A stretch of 64,000 bases of DNA from Variovorax paradoxus NBRC 15149 (GCF_001591365.1 NZ_BCUT01000002.1:620001-684000); one strand, 5' to 3'; positions 36,539 to 44,960 are shown, counted from the first letter of the stretch. Notes: generated by a model not told the origin, from the sequence alone. Translations and numbers: made by a program.

Positions 36539-37237
36539 CTAGGATTGCGTGGCCTGGGCCGCCTTGAGTGCGGCAATCACGTTGCGCTGCGTGCTCAGGA
36601 TGTGCTCCTCCAGCAGCGCGCAGGCCGTGTCCGCATCGCGGCGCAAGGCGGCGTCCATGATCTTCTTGTGCTCGCTCGACTTGCGGCGCGCGGTCTTCCG
36701 GTGGCGCGCAGAAAACCGCCGGTAGCGCTCGGCCTGGTCGAACAGGCTCGCGCCCCAGGCACGTTGGCGCAGCGACGGGCAGGCGGCCAGCAACGAGAGG
36801 TGGAAGCTGCGGTGCAGCTGCGACCACTCGCCATCGAGAATGACCGGCCCGTCGCTCAGGCGCGACTCGACTTTCTCCAGCCGATGGAAGGCGGCGAGTA
36901 CCGTGGCCTCCCAGGCGTCGTCGCCGTGCGCGATGGATTCGCGCAGCGCGGGCACGTCCAGCATGATGCGCATGCGCGTGATGTCGGCCAGGTCCTCTTC
37001 GGAGATCGGCGCCACGCGGAAGCCGCGGCGCTCGTCGGCGCGAACGAGCCCTTCCTGCGCCAGGCGGCTGAGCGCCTCGCGCAGCGGGCTGCTCGAGTAG
37101 CCGTAGGCCGACTGGAGCTCGTCGAGCTTGAGCTTGGCGCCGGCTTCGAAGGTGCCGGCCAGGACGTCCTGCCGCAAACGGTTGAATGCCTGCTCGGCCA
37201 GTGGCGGCTCGTTGGCGGTAATTTCTGGTTTGTGCAT
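36539..37237 (-). CDS. GntR-family regulator (FCD subgroup)
   Basis: A 232-residue regulator. The HTH region (about residues 12-75) contains LDELQSAYGYSSSPLREALSRL, and the FCD domain carries LHRSFHLSLLAAC and EHKKIMDAAL as likely metal or ligand sites. ATG 37237 lies next to the palindromic region; the longer frame reaches into the neighbouring FMN reductase gene and is not used. It is upstream of the VOC/FAH/Bug unit on the same strand and divergent from the FMN reductase gene, so it may control both. Confidence 0.85.
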   Translation of the reverse strand: MHKPEITANEPPLAEQAFNRLRQDVLAGTFEAGAKLKLDELQSAYGYSSSPLREALSRLAQEGLVRADERRGFRVAPISEEDLADITRMRIMLDVPALRESIAHGDDAWEATVLAAFHRLEKVESRLSDGPVILDGEWSQLHRSFHLSLLAACPSLRQRAWGASLFDQAERYRRFSARHRKTARRKSSEHKKIMDAALRRDADTACALLEEHILSTQRNVIAALKAAQATQS

Positions 37238-37246
37238 GGAGTTAAT

Positions 37247-37258
37247 TTTATGCATAAA
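37247..37258. promoter_or_regulatory. 12-bp palindrome in the GntR/FMN-reductase divergent promoter
   Basis: TTTATGCATAAA is a perfect 12-base palindrome lying ten bases from the GntR start codon and 28 bases from the FMN reductase start codon. Its AT-rich setting and position suggest an operator for the adjacent GntR regulator (autoregulation). This is inference from position only. Confidence 0.5.
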
Positions 37259-37286
37259 CTCTGGATCTTGGAAATAAGGGATCACC

Positions 37287-37880
37287 ATGACACGCAGCAC
37301 ATCGATCGCCGGCATCCGCCTGCTTGGCATTTCCGGGAGCATCCGGCGCGACTCTCATTGCACCGCGGTGCTGCGCAGCCTGCAGCCGTTGCTGCCTGCG
37401 CTGGCAACCATCGAGCTCTTTGCGCTGAACGATGTTCCGCTCTACAACGCCGACCTGGACGGCGATGCGCAGCCCGCAGCCGTGGCCCGGCTCAAGGCAG
37501 CGATTGCAGAGGCCGATGGCTTGGTCCTGTGCTCGCCCGAATACAACTACGGCATGCCCGGCGTGCTGAAGAATGCGATCGATTGGGCATCGCGGCCCAG
37601 CTTCGCCTCGCCGCTCAAGGGCAAGCCGGTCCTGATCGCGACCGCCTCGCCCGGCACCGCGGGCGGCGTGCGCGCGCAGGCGCAGATCCGCGATGCCCTG
37701 GCGGCCACGCTCGCGCGGCCCGTGGTGCGGCAGCACGTCGCCATTGCGAACGTTGCCACGCGCATCCGCGACGGCCGGCTCCATGACGAACCGACGCTCG
37801 ACTTCCTGCGGGCGGCGCTCGCCGATCTGCTCCGGGAGATCGAATTGCTGGACGGCGCCGCGTCCCTCCAGTCCCTCTAG
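37287..37880 (+). CDS. NADPH-dependent FMN reductase
   Basis: A 197-residue flavodoxin-fold reductase. The phosphate-binding loop reads GISGSIRRDSHCTAVL and the flavin-site motif SPEYNYGMPGVLKNAIDW is nearly canonical for the chromate/quinone reductase group. It is full length and cytosolic. It is divergent from the GntR regulator and convergent with a TRAP binding protein gene 16 bases on. It may supply reduced flavin or detoxify quinones formed in the adjacent aromatic pathway. Confidence 0.87.
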   Translation: MTRSTSIAGIRLLGISGSIRRDSHCTAVLRSLQPLLPALATIELFALNDVPLYNADLDGDAQPAAVARLKAAIAEADGLVLCSPEYNYGMPGVLKNAIDWASRPSFASPLKGKPVLIATASPGTAGGVRAQAQIRDALAATLARPVVRQHVAIANVATRIRDGRLHDEPTLDFLRAALADLLREIELLDGAASLQSL

Positions 37881-37896
37881 ACGGACTGCCTCGGAG

Positions 37897-38910
37897 CTAC
37901 TTGCGTACCTTGGCGATCTCCGACATCAGTTCCTTGACCGTGGCCTCGCCCACCGATGCGGAATACTTGTCGATCACCGGCTTCACCTTGGCGCGCAGCT
38001 TCTCCATTTCTTCCGGCGGCAGTTCCGAGACGGTCATGCCGGCTCTCCTGAGCGCCTCGAGCGCGCTGTCGGCGGCGCTGCGCGAGGCCGCACGCTGGAA
38101 CACGGTCGAGTCCTTGGCAGCCTTGGTGAGGATCTGCCGCTCGTCGGCGCTCATGCCGTCCCAGGTCTTCTTGCTCACCAGGAGCGCCTGCGGGTTGTAG
38201 ACGTGCCGCGTCTGGGTGATGTACTTCTGCACCTCGGCAAACTTGGAGGCAAGGATGGTGGTGTTCGGGTTCTCCTGCCCGTCGACCGCCTTCTGGTCGA
38301 GCGCCGGATAGAGCTCGGGGAACGGCAGCGGCGCGGGGTTGGCGCCCAGCGCGCTGAACAGGTCGATGTAGATCGGCGATTGAATGACGCGGATCTTGAG
38401 CCCCGCGATGTCGTCCGCCGCCGCGATCGGCCGCTTGCTGTTGGTGAGATTGCGAAAGCCCAGGTCCCAGTAGCCAAGCCCGTGCAGGCCCTTGTCGTCG
38501 AGCCTGGCCATCAGCTTCTGGCCGAAGGGCCCGTCGGTGACCGCATCGGCCTCCTTGCCGCTGTTGAAGAGGAACGGAAAGTCGAAGACCGCGAACTCCT
38601 TGACCTGCGCCGAGAGGATGCCGGCGTTGAGCACCGTGAGCTCGACCGTTCCGCCCTGCAGCGCGGACACGGTCTGCAGGTCGCCGCCGAGCGTGCCGCC
38701 CGGGAACAGCTTCACCGTGATCTTGCCGCCGGACTTGGCCGCGACGATGTCGGCGAATTTCTGCGCGCCCTGCGCCTGCGGATGGCCGGTCTGGTTCTGG
38801 AACGCGAACTTGAGCGTGCGTTCCTTGACCTGCGCGCCGGCACCGGCCGCCGCCAATGCGGCGAAAGCCGCGACGGCCAGCGCCAGCCATTTCTGCTTCG
38901 AGCCTTTCAT
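37897..38910 (-). CDS. TRAP transporter solute-binding protein (DctP family)
   Basis: A 337-residue DctP-type periplasmic protein with a signal peptide ending AGAGAQ. The conserved GLKIRVIQSP segment carries the Arg that pairs with the ligand carboxylate, and KAVDGQENPNTTI is a family hallmark. ATG 38910 begins the signal peptide. It flanks aroQ on one side, and the paralogue at 39411 flanks it on the other. No DctQ or DctM membrane subunits are in the window. The probable ligand is an organic or cyclic hydroxy acid. Confidence 0.88.
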   Translation of the reverse strand: MKGSKQKWLALAVAAFAALAAAGAGAQVKERTLKFAFQNQTGHPQAQGAQKFADIVAAKSGGKITVKLFPGGTLGGDLQTVSALQGGTVELTVLNAGILSAQVKEFAVFDFPFLFNSGKEADAVTDGPFGQKLMARLDDKGLHGLGYWDLGFRNLTNSKRPIAAADDIAGLKIRVIQSPIYIDLFSALGANPAPLPFPELYPALDQKAVDGQENPNTTILASKFAEVQKYITQTRHVYNPQALLVSKKTWDGMSADERQILTKAAKDSTVFQRAASRSAADSALEALRRAGMTVSELPPEEMEKLRAKVKPVIDKYSASVGEATVKELMSEIAKVRK

Positions 38911-38945
38911 GGGAGTCTCCTTCGTGTGTTCCGCCGGGGCTCCCT

Positions 38946-39395
38946 TCAAGCGCCGGCCGGTTGCCTTTGCTGCATCTCGACCAGCGCGCGCAGCGCGGCC
39001 AGGTACGACTGCGGCCCCAGGCCCTGGACCGTGCCCTTGACGGCCGGCGAGATGATCGAGTGCGCGCGCCATGCCTCGCGCGCCGCAATGTTCGACATGT
39101 GCACCTCGATGGTCGGAAACGGCATGGCCTTGATCGCGTCGTGCAGCGGAACGCCGTGCTGCGTGAGGCCTGCCGGATTGACCAGCGCACCCTGCGCATC
39201 ATCGATGTGCGCGTGCAGGAAGTCCACCAGCACGCCTTCGTGGTTCGACTGGATCGTCTCCAGCGTGGCGCCGAGTTCGCCCGCGAGCTTGTGCAGCATG
39301 GCGTCGATCTCGGCCAGCGTGGTGGTGCCGTAGATGTGGGGTTCGCGGCGGCCGAACAGGTTGAGGTTGGGGCCGTGCAGGACGAGGATCTTCAT
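38946..39395 (-). CDS. aroQ: Type II 3-dehydroquinate dehydratase
   Basis: A 149-residue type II dehydroquinase. GPNLNLFGRREPHIYG carries the catalytic Arg and Tyr, IQSNHEG and EVHMSNI hold the other active-site residues including His. The usual NPxAxTHTS loop reads NPAGLTQHGVPL, a divergence from housekeeping AroQ. It is placed between two TRAP binding-protein genes and next to an IclR regulator, which suggests a catabolic role in quinate or shikimate use rather than aromatic biosynthesis. The spacing to the next gene is 35 bases. Confidence 0.85.
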   Translation of the reverse strand: MKILVLHGPNLNLFGRREPHIYGTTTLAEIDAMLHKLAGELGATLETIQSNHEGVLVDFLHAHIDDAQGALVNPAGLTQHGVPLHDAIKAMPFPTIEVHMSNIAAREAWRAHSIISPAVKGTVQGLGPQSYLAALRALVEMQQRQPAGA

Positions 39396-39410
39396 TCCGT
39401 GGCTTCTTTC

Positions 39411-40418
39411 CTATTTGCGGATGCGCGCAAGTTCGTCGTTGTAGAGCTTGACGACGGCGGGGTCGTAGCTCGCGGCGAAGCGCTCGATGACGGGCCTCGC
39501 AATCTGCCGCATGCGGGCCTGCTCGGCCGGCGCCACCTCGTTGAACTTCGCGCCCTTGGCCTGGAGCTCGCCCACGGCGCGCTGCGCGGCGGCGCGGCTC
39601 ACCTGGCGCTGGTAGCCCCGGGCCTCGTCGGCAGCCTCGCGCATCATGTTCTGCTCCGCGGGATTGAGCGTGTCCCAGAACTTCTTGCTGACCAGGACGA
39701 TGTTGGCCGCGTACACGTGGTTGGTGGCGCTCACGAACTTCTGCACCTCGAAGAACTTGTTCGAAAGAATCACCGAGTACGGGTTCTCCTGGCCGTCGAC
39801 CGCCTTCGACTCGAGCGCGCCGTAGAGCTCCGCGAAGGGCATCGGCACCGGGTTGGCCTTGAAGGACTTGAAGGTCTCCAGGAACACCGGGTTGGGAATC
39901 ACGCGGATCTTCAGGCCCTCCAGGTCTTCGGGCCGGGTGATCGGGCGCTTGCTGTTGGTGACGTTGCGAAAGCCCAGGTCCCAATAGCCCAGCGCGACCA
40001 GCCCCTTCTCCGGCAGCTTCGCAACCAGCGCCTGCCCGAGCGGGCCGTCGAGCAGCGCATCGGCCTGCGCGAAGTTGCCGACCGCGAACGGAAAGTCGAC
40101 GAGGCCGAACTCCTTCACGATGCCCGCGAGCGAAGTGGTGGCCGGCGCCGACATCTGCTGCACGCCGCCCTGCAGCGCCGACTGCTGCTGCATCTCGTTG
40201 CCCAGCTGCGAGGCCGGGTATTCCTGCACCTTCATCTTGCCGCCGCTCTTGGCCGCCAGCAGCTCGGCAAAACGCTTCACGCCAAAGCTCACCGGGTGGT
40301 CGGCGTTGTTGAGGTGGCCGAAGCGGATGACGCGTTCCTGCGCCTCCTGCGCAAGCGCCGGAACGGCCAATGCGAGGGCCAGGCCGGCGGCTGCCAGCGA
40401 GCGATGAAGCTTTCTCAA
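39411..40418 (-). CDS. TRAP transporter solute-binding protein (DctP family), paralogue
   Basis: A 335-residue DctP protein with a signal peptide ending PALAQ. It shares the order and many segments of the protein at 37897 (YWDLGFRNVTNSKRPI, LKIRVIPNP, KAVDGQENPYSVI), so the pair arose by duplication. It lies 15 bases before aroQ on the minus strand and is divergent from the IclR gene. Two diverged binding proteins could give one membrane complex two ligands. Confidence 0.88.
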   Translation of the reverse strand: MRKLHRSLAAAGLALALAVPALAQEAQERVIRFGHLNNADHPVSFGVKRFAELLAAKSGGKMKVQEYPASQLGNEMQQQSALQGGVQQMSAPATTSLAGIVKEFGLVDFPFAVGNFAQADALLDGPLGQALVAKLPEKGLVALGYWDLGFRNVTNSKRPITRPEDLEGLKIRVIPNPVFLETFKSFKANPVPMPFAELYGALESKAVDGQENPYSVILSNKFFEVQKFVSATNHVYAANIVLVSKKFWDTLNPAEQNMMREAADEARGYQRQVSRAAAQRAVGELQAKGAKFNEVAPAEQARMRQIARPVIERFAASYDPAVVKLYNDELARIRK

Positions 40419-40461
40419 GATGGTTCTCCAGCAAGGTGATGCGGCGCGATCTTAGGACTGA

Positions 40462-40492
40462 AGTGGAAATCTTTTCCACTAGTGAAAACACT
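40462..40492. promoter_or_regulatory. Nested palindromes, likely IclR operator
   Basis: AGTGGAAA (40462-40469) and TTTCCACT (40473-40480) form a perfect inverted repeat with a 3-base spacer, immediately followed by AGTG-AAAA-CACT (40481-40492). The block lies 44 bases from the TRAP gene start codon and about 48 from the IclR start codon, as expected for a divergent IclR operator. Confidence 0.6.
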
Positions 40493-40539
40493 TGGCAAAA
40501 GAGCTAGAGTGGCGCCTGCTTCCCCTTCTTTCCAACGAC

Positions 40540-41322
40540 ATGAGCGCCATCCTCGAACGCAGCTTCAAGGTCCTTGAACACCTGGCCGGCCACCCCGAAG
40601 GCCGCGCGCTTTCCGCGCTCTCCGCCGAGCTGGAGATGCCGCTGAGCGCCACCCACCGCCTGCTGGGCGAGCTGATCCGCTGCGGCTATGTGCGGCAGGA
40701 CCAGAGCCATGGCGACTACATGCTCACGATCAAGCTGGTGTCGCTCGGCCTGAGCTTCCTGAGCAACAGCGGCATCGTCGACGTGGCACAGCCGCTGCTC
40801 GACCGGCTCGCGGCCGAATCGGGCGAGCTGGTGCGGCTGGCGGTGGTCGACGGCGACGAGCTGACCTTCGTCGCCAAGGCGCAAGGCGCCGTGCGCGGCC
40901 TGCGCTACGACCCCGACATGGGCCTCTCGGTCAACCTCTCGTGCAGTTCCGCGGGCCACGCGTGGCTGTCGACCATGACGGACGAACAGGCGCTCCAGCT
41001 GGTCGCCAGGCAAGGCTTCGGCAAGCCCGAGGACTACGGCCCGAAGGCGCCGACCACCGTCAAGGCACTGCTGGTGTACCTGCGCGCGGCCCGCAAGCGC
41101 GGCTTCGCGATGATCAACGAGGTGTTCGCGCCCGCCATGACGGCCATGGCCGCCCCGGTGCGCAGCGGCAACGGCGCGGTGATCGGCGTCATCACCATCG
41201 CCGGTCCGCTGGTGCGGCTGACGGAAGAACGCATGCTCGCGCTGGGCCCGGCCCTGCTGGCCACGGCCGAGGATGTGGCGCACGCGAGCGGCGCGTCCGC
41301 GCTCTTCAAGCGGCGCGCCTGA
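40540..41322 (+). CDS. IclR-family transcriptional regulator
   Basis: A 260-residue IclR protein. Residues about 1-65 are the winged helix (LSALSAELEMPLSATHRLLGEL), and residues 80-255 are the GAF-like effector domain with LSCSSAGHAWLSTM and RGFAMINEVFAPAMTAMAAPV. ATG 40540 is chosen; TTG 40492 would put the operator block inside the gene. It is divergent from the TRAP/aroQ unit and probably controls it, with the imported acid as effector. Confidence 0.87.
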   Translation: MSAILERSFKVLEHLAGHPEGRALSALSAELEMPLSATHRLLGELIRCGYVRQDQSHGDYMLTIKLVSLGLSFLSNSGIVDVAQPLLDRLAAESGELVRLAVVDGDELTFVAKAQGAVRGLRYDPDMGLSVNLSCSSAGHAWLSTMTDEQALQLVARQGFGKPEDYGPKAPTTVKALLVYLRAARKRGFAMINEVFAPAMTAMAAPVRSGNGAVIGVITIAGPLVRLTEERMLALGPALLATAEDVAHASGASALFKRRA

Positions 41323-41349
41323 CCGGGCGCCTCGGGGGACGGCCGCTTT

Positions 41350-42054
41350 TCAGAACACCAGGCGGGGCGCGTCTTGCCGCAACAGCGCGCTCGCGGCCGG
41401 CGGCGCCCAGGTCTCGGCCAATGCCCGGGACAGTGCATCCAGCAGCTGCCGGACATCGTTGGCGGCATCCGCATGCAGGGCCTCGGCCACGATGAGGACG
41501 CGGGAGGTTTCATCGCGCACGGCCGAAAGCGCGCTCTGGCGATGGGTCCAGCGCCGCGCATGCGCGCAGCCTGCGGCATCCGCAAAGACGACTTCGCCGC
41601 GTTCGGGCGTTTCCGTTTCGCCCGAGAACGCGAGGTAGCTTTCGCTGCCGTCGGCGCACCGCACTTGCAGCCCCTCGGCCACCTTCGACAGGTCGAACAC
41701 CGCGATCGGAATCGCGAAGGCCAGCGACAGCGCGTTGCACAAATCGACCAGCGGATGGATCGGCGGCAGCGCGCCTTCCTTCCTGAACCGGCGCAGCAGC
41801 GACTCGGAGGCGCACCGGTACTGCGTGGGCTTGAGGCCCATGCGCGCGAAGCTGCTGCGCCAGGCCTGGATCTCCGGAAGATCGGCTTCCGAGCCGACGG
41901 CTTCGAGCCGTGCGCGCGCCACGCCGTGGTAGTGCGCCACCTGCGCCTGCACGGAGGCGTTCCGGTCGATGCCCTGGGCCAGCAGGACGCCGGGCACCAG
42001 TTCGGGATGGCGCTCCCAGATTTCCGGCGAATGAGAGAAGAAGAAAGAGTGCAT
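41350..42054 (-). CDS. B3/B4 domain protein (PheT-like editing fold)
   Basis: A 234-residue protein matching the free-standing B3/B4 domain of phenylalanyl-tRNA synthetase beta subunits: FARMGLKPTQYRCASESLLRR, LPPIHPLVDLCNALSLAFAIPIAVFD and TPERGEVVFADAAG. Free-standing forms are thought to edit mischarged tRNA or handle amino acid analogues, but the function is not settled. It lies 39 bases after the AraC gene on the same strand and may be regulated with it. Confidence 0.8.
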   Translation of the reverse strand: MHSFFFSHSPEIWERHPELVPGVLLAQGIDRNASVQAQVAHYHGVARARLEAVGSEADLPEIQAWRSSFARMGLKPTQYRCASESLLRRFRKEGALPPIHPLVDLCNALSLAFAIPIAVFDLSKVAEGLQVRCADGSESYLAFSGETETPERGEVVFADAAGCAHARRWTHRQSALSAVRDETSRVLIVAEALHADAANDVRQLLDALSRALAETWAPPAASALLRQDAPRLVF

Positions 42055-42093
42055 GGCCCAGTGTGTCGCGGGCGCCGCGGCGTGTCTTGAACG

Positions 42094-42954
42094 CTATTGC
42101 AGCCGTGCGGGCGCCACCCAGGCGCGCTGCCATGCGCCGGGCGTGAAGCCGAAGTGCAGTGCGAACGCGCGCGTCATGTGGCTCTGGTCGGCAAAGCCCG
42201 TCGCCATGGCCGCATCCGCCAGTGCGGCGCCGCGCCGGATGAGGCCGCGCGCCACTTCCGCGCGCTGCTGCAGCAGCCACGCGAACGGCGTAACGCCATG
42301 GACCGCCTTGAAGCGCCGCAGCAGCTGGTATTTGCTCAGCCCCGAAGACGCCGCAAGCTGCGCCAGGCTGGGCGGCTGCGCAAGGCAATCCGCGAGCATG
42401 TCGCGCGCTTGCGAGACGTCGGCCGATGTGGCGCGCGTGGGCAGCCTTTGCGCACCGTGGTGCGAAGCGAGCACGGTGCAGGTCTGCACGAGCAGCTCCT
42501 CGCAGCGCAGTGCATCCACCTCTGCCCGCTGCGGCGCGGCAGCGCGCGCCTCCAGCAGCCGCAGGAGCTCGCCGAGCATGCGCCGCAACCCCTCGTCCTT
42601 GATGACGGGGCGGATCAGGGCCATGTCCTCGTTCGCCGCGCCCGTTGCAGCCGCATCCACGGCCCATCGGAGCGCGGCGGGTTCGAGATACAGCATGCGC
42701 CAGCGCCGGAACGGCGCGCCGAGTGGCCGCCCGTCATGCACTTCGCCCGGATTCGTCGCAATGAGTTGGCCGGCATGGGCCTCGACCTCGCCGCACCCGC
42801 TGGCCGAGCGCTGGGCGCCTTCGTCGATGACGCCAATGCCGAAGGTGGCATGCCAATGCCTGCCGTAGCGCCGTTGGCTCGAGATGCGGGTGCCATGCAC
42901 GCCCTCCCAGGGAGAGCCGAAGACGCGGCAGTCGTGGTGCGGGTTCTTCATCAT
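42094..42954 (-). CDS. AraC-family transcriptional regulator
   Basis: A 286-residue regulator with an N-terminal cupin-like sensor (HWHATFGIGVIDEGAQ, ATNPGEVHDGRPLG) and a C-terminal double HTH (LAQLAASSGLSKYQLLRRFK and LADAAMATGFADQSHMTRAF). ATG 42954 or 42951 is the start; longer frames read into the divergent upstream region. The downstream B3/B4 gene is the nearest candidate target. AraC proteins of this type often control amino acid exporters, but none is present here. Confidence 0.82.
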   Translation of the reverse strand: MMKNPHHDCRVFGSPWEGVHGTRISSQRRYGRHWHATFGIGVIDEGAQRSASGCGEVEAHAGQLIATNPGEVHDGRPLGAPFRRWRMLYLEPAALRWAVDAAATGAANEDMALIRPVIKDEGLRRMLGELLRLLEARAAAPQRAEVDALRCEELLVQTCTVLASHHGAQRLPTRATSADVSQARDMLADCLAQPPSLAQLAASSGLSKYQLLRRFKAVHGVTPFAWLLQQRAEVARGLIRRGAALADAAMATGFADQSHMTRAFALHFGFTPGAWQRAWVAPARLQ

Positions 42955-43188
42955 CGCGCGGAGTATGCATGCGGCATGCGAATCTGCAGGATTCGCCTGG
43001 AAGACGACGAGCACTGCGACGAGGGCCTGTGGGTGCCCGCAACCCCGGCGGCGCGCAGGCCAAAAACTGCAAACTTTCGGCCTCAAAAAATTTTTATCGT
43101 ACGGCGCTACAGTTCGCTGTCGATTTTCCGCAGCCTCGTTCGTCGTGCCAGTGGAGGGTCATCCTCTGCACTTCAGGAGAACACAGCC

Positions 43189-43638
43189 ATGGCTACTACC
43201 AACACCGTCCGCCTGCACCGCGTACTGCGCACCCCGCCCGAGCGGCTCTACCGCGCCTTCATCGAGCCCAGCGCCTTCGAGCGCTGGCTGCCGCCCTTCG
43301 GATTCACCGGCAAGGTCCACAGCATGGACCCCGTGGTCGGCGGCGCCTGGCGCATGTCCTTCACCGCCTTTGGCAGTGGCCACAGCCACTCGTTCGGCGG
43401 GAAGTACCTGGAGCTCGTTCCCGGCCAGCGCATTGCCTACGACGCGAGCTTCGACGATCCCAACCTGCCGGGCACCATGAAGACCACCGTGACGCTCACG
43501 GCCGTGTCCTGCGGCACCGACATGTCCGTCGTGCAGGAAGGCATCCCCGACCTGGTTCCCGTGGAGATGTGCTACCTGGGCTGGCAGGAGTCGCTTGTCG
43601 CGCTCGCCCAGCTGGTCGAGCCGAACATTCCGGGCTGA
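43189..43638 (+). CDS. SRPBCC (AHSA1/START-like) protein
   Basis: A 149-residue SRPBCC-fold protein: RVLRTPPERLYRAFIEPSAFERWLPP at the N-terminus and GWQESLVALAQLVEP at the C-terminal helix are typical of the AHSA1 group. An AGGAGA site precedes ATG 43189. Length is normal. The function is unknown; the fold binds small hydrophobic ligands. It stands alone after a 234-base gap that holds nothing I can recognise apart from an AT-rich promoter-like patch near 43075-43120. Confidence 0.82.
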   Translation: MATTNTVRLHRVLRTPPERLYRAFIEPSAFERWLPPFGFTGKVHSMDPVVGGAWRMSFTAFGSGHSHSFGGKYLELVPGQRIAYDASFDDPNLPGTMKTTVTLTAVSCGTDMSVVQEGIPDLVPVEMCYLGWQESLVALAQLVEPNIPG

Positions 43639-43651
43639 GCGCCGAGGGGCT

Positions 43652-44401
43652 TCAGTCGCCCGGAATATGGGGCGGATGCAGCTCCACGGCCTTGGCCGCC
43701 TTCTTGCGCAGCCGGATGTTCAGCATCTCCACGGCCAGCGAGAAGGCCATCGCAAAGTACACGTAGCCCTTGGGCACGTGGTGCCCGAAGCCCTCCGCGA
43801 CAAGAACCACGCCCACCACCACCAGGAAGGCCAGCGCCAGCATCTTGATGGTGGGATGGTTCGAGACGAAGCGGCCGATCGGGCCGGCAAACAGCATCAT
43901 CAGGAACACCGACACGATCACCGCGGCGATCATCACCCGCACGTCGTCCACCATGCCGACCGCGGTAATGATCGAATCGAGCGAGAACACCAGGTCGATG
44001 ACCATGATCTGGAGGATGACGCCCGCGAAGGTGGCCTTGACCGCGCTGGACTTCTGCTCATGGCCGCCCTCCAGCGACTGGTGGACCTCGCTCGTGCTCT
44101 TCCAGATCAGGAACAGCCCGCCCAGGATCAGGATCAGGTCGCGCCCCGAAATGTCTTTGCCGAGCACCGAGAAAAGCGGCGCGACCAGGCCCACGATCCA
44201 CGCGAGCACCAGCAGCAGGCCGATGCGCATGAACATGGCCATGAAGAGGCCGACGCGCCGTGCGAACTCGCGCTTGGCTGGCGGGAGCTTGTCGACCAGG
44301 ATCGAGATGAAGATGATGTTGTCGATGCCCAGCACGAGCTCGAGCGCGGTCAGGGTCGCAAAGGCGATCCAGACCTGGGGATCCGTCAGCAGTTCAAGCA
44401 T
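43652..44401 (-). CDS. TerC-family membrane protein
   Basis: A 249-residue integral membrane protein with about seven helices. The TerC signatures are LVLGIDNIIFISILV near residues 23-37 and VFSLDSIITAVGMVDD, each with an acidic residue inside a helix. Relatives export manganese (Alx, YkoY) or take part in tellurite resistance and metalation of secreted proteins. The longer in-frame extension upstream of ATG 44401 has no membrane pattern and is not used. No yybP-ykoY riboswitch was recognised in the 190 bases upstream. Confidence 0.85.
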   Translation of the reverse strand: MLELLTDPQVWIAFATLTALELVLGIDNIIFISILVDKLPPAKREFARRVGLFMAMFMRIGLLLVLAWIVGLVAPLFSVLGKDISGRDLILILGGLFLIWKSTSEVHQSLEGGHEQKSSAVKATFAGVILQIMVIDLVFSLDSIITAVGMVDDVRVMIAAVIVSVFLMMLFAGPIGRFVSNHPTIKMLALAFLVVVGVVLVAEGFGHHVPKGYVYFAMAFSLAVEMLNIRLRKKAAKAVELHPPHIPGD

Positions 44402-44591
44402 GGAAGGTCTTTCGGCACGGCAATGCCGGCAAAAAAAGAAGGAGGGGAAGCAGGAACGGAGTCTGCCATGCGGCTTTCCGGGGCTTTCGCGTGACATCTT
44501 GAAATGTTCTTCACCGAAGCGATGTGTGCGATCTTGCTCGGCCGAACGTTGGTAGAGGCATCGGGAGCAATCCCATATCTCTGGAGATGAG

Positions 44592-44960
44592 ATGACCTTT
44601 CCTCGAACCGTTCTCAAGCTGGCTCTCTCGGGCACGATTGCCGCAGGCGCCCTTTTCGGCGTGGCCGCCGCAACCGCGGGCACCAGCTGGTCCATCGGCG
44701 TGTCGGTGCCCGGCGTGGTGGTGAGCGAGCCGGCACCGGTCTACTACGAGCCCGCGCCTGTGTATTCGCGGCCGGCCCCCGTCTACTACGAGCCGGCGCC
44801 GCCGGTGCGCTACCAGGCGCCCGCCTACGTTGCACCGGCACCCGTCTACTACGAGCCGGGACCGAGCTGGGAAGAACGCCGCGCAGCGCGCCATGAATGG
44901 CGCCGCCGCGAATGGGAGCGGCGCGAGCACTACCGCCACTATCGCGAAGACCGCGACTGA
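44592..44960 (+). CDS. Secreted Pro/Tyr-repeat protein with Arg-rich tail
   Basis: A 122-residue protein with a signal peptide (residues 1 to about 29) and a repeat region of PVYYEPAP-type units (five variants, residues 48-90), ending in an Arg/Glu/His-rich helix (EERRAARHEWRRREWERREH). GGAG precedes ATG 44592. Similar proline/tyrosine repeat proteins are common in Burkholderiales envelopes, but their function is unknown. The charge pattern suggests binding to the cell wall or nucleic acids; this is a guess. Confidence 0.7.
   Translation: MTFPRTVLKLALSGTIAAGALFGVAAATAGTSWSIGVSVPGVVVSEPAPVYYEPAPVYSRPAPVYYEPAPPVRYQAPAYVAPAPVYYEPGPSWEERRAARHEWRRREWERREHYRHYREDRD

Noticed and set aside
38946..39395. 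Biosynthetic aroQ of the shikimate pathway
   Set aside because: Context with two TRAP binding proteins and an IclR regulator, and the divergent NPxA loop, argue for a catabolic paralogue, although this cannot be settled from sequence alone.
44402..44591. yybP-ykoY manganese riboswitch upstream of the TerC gene
   Set aside because: TerC-family genes are often under this riboswitch, but I could not find its conserved core segments in the 190 bases upstream on the minus strand. The short hairpin there has its A/T-run on the wrong side for a terminator.
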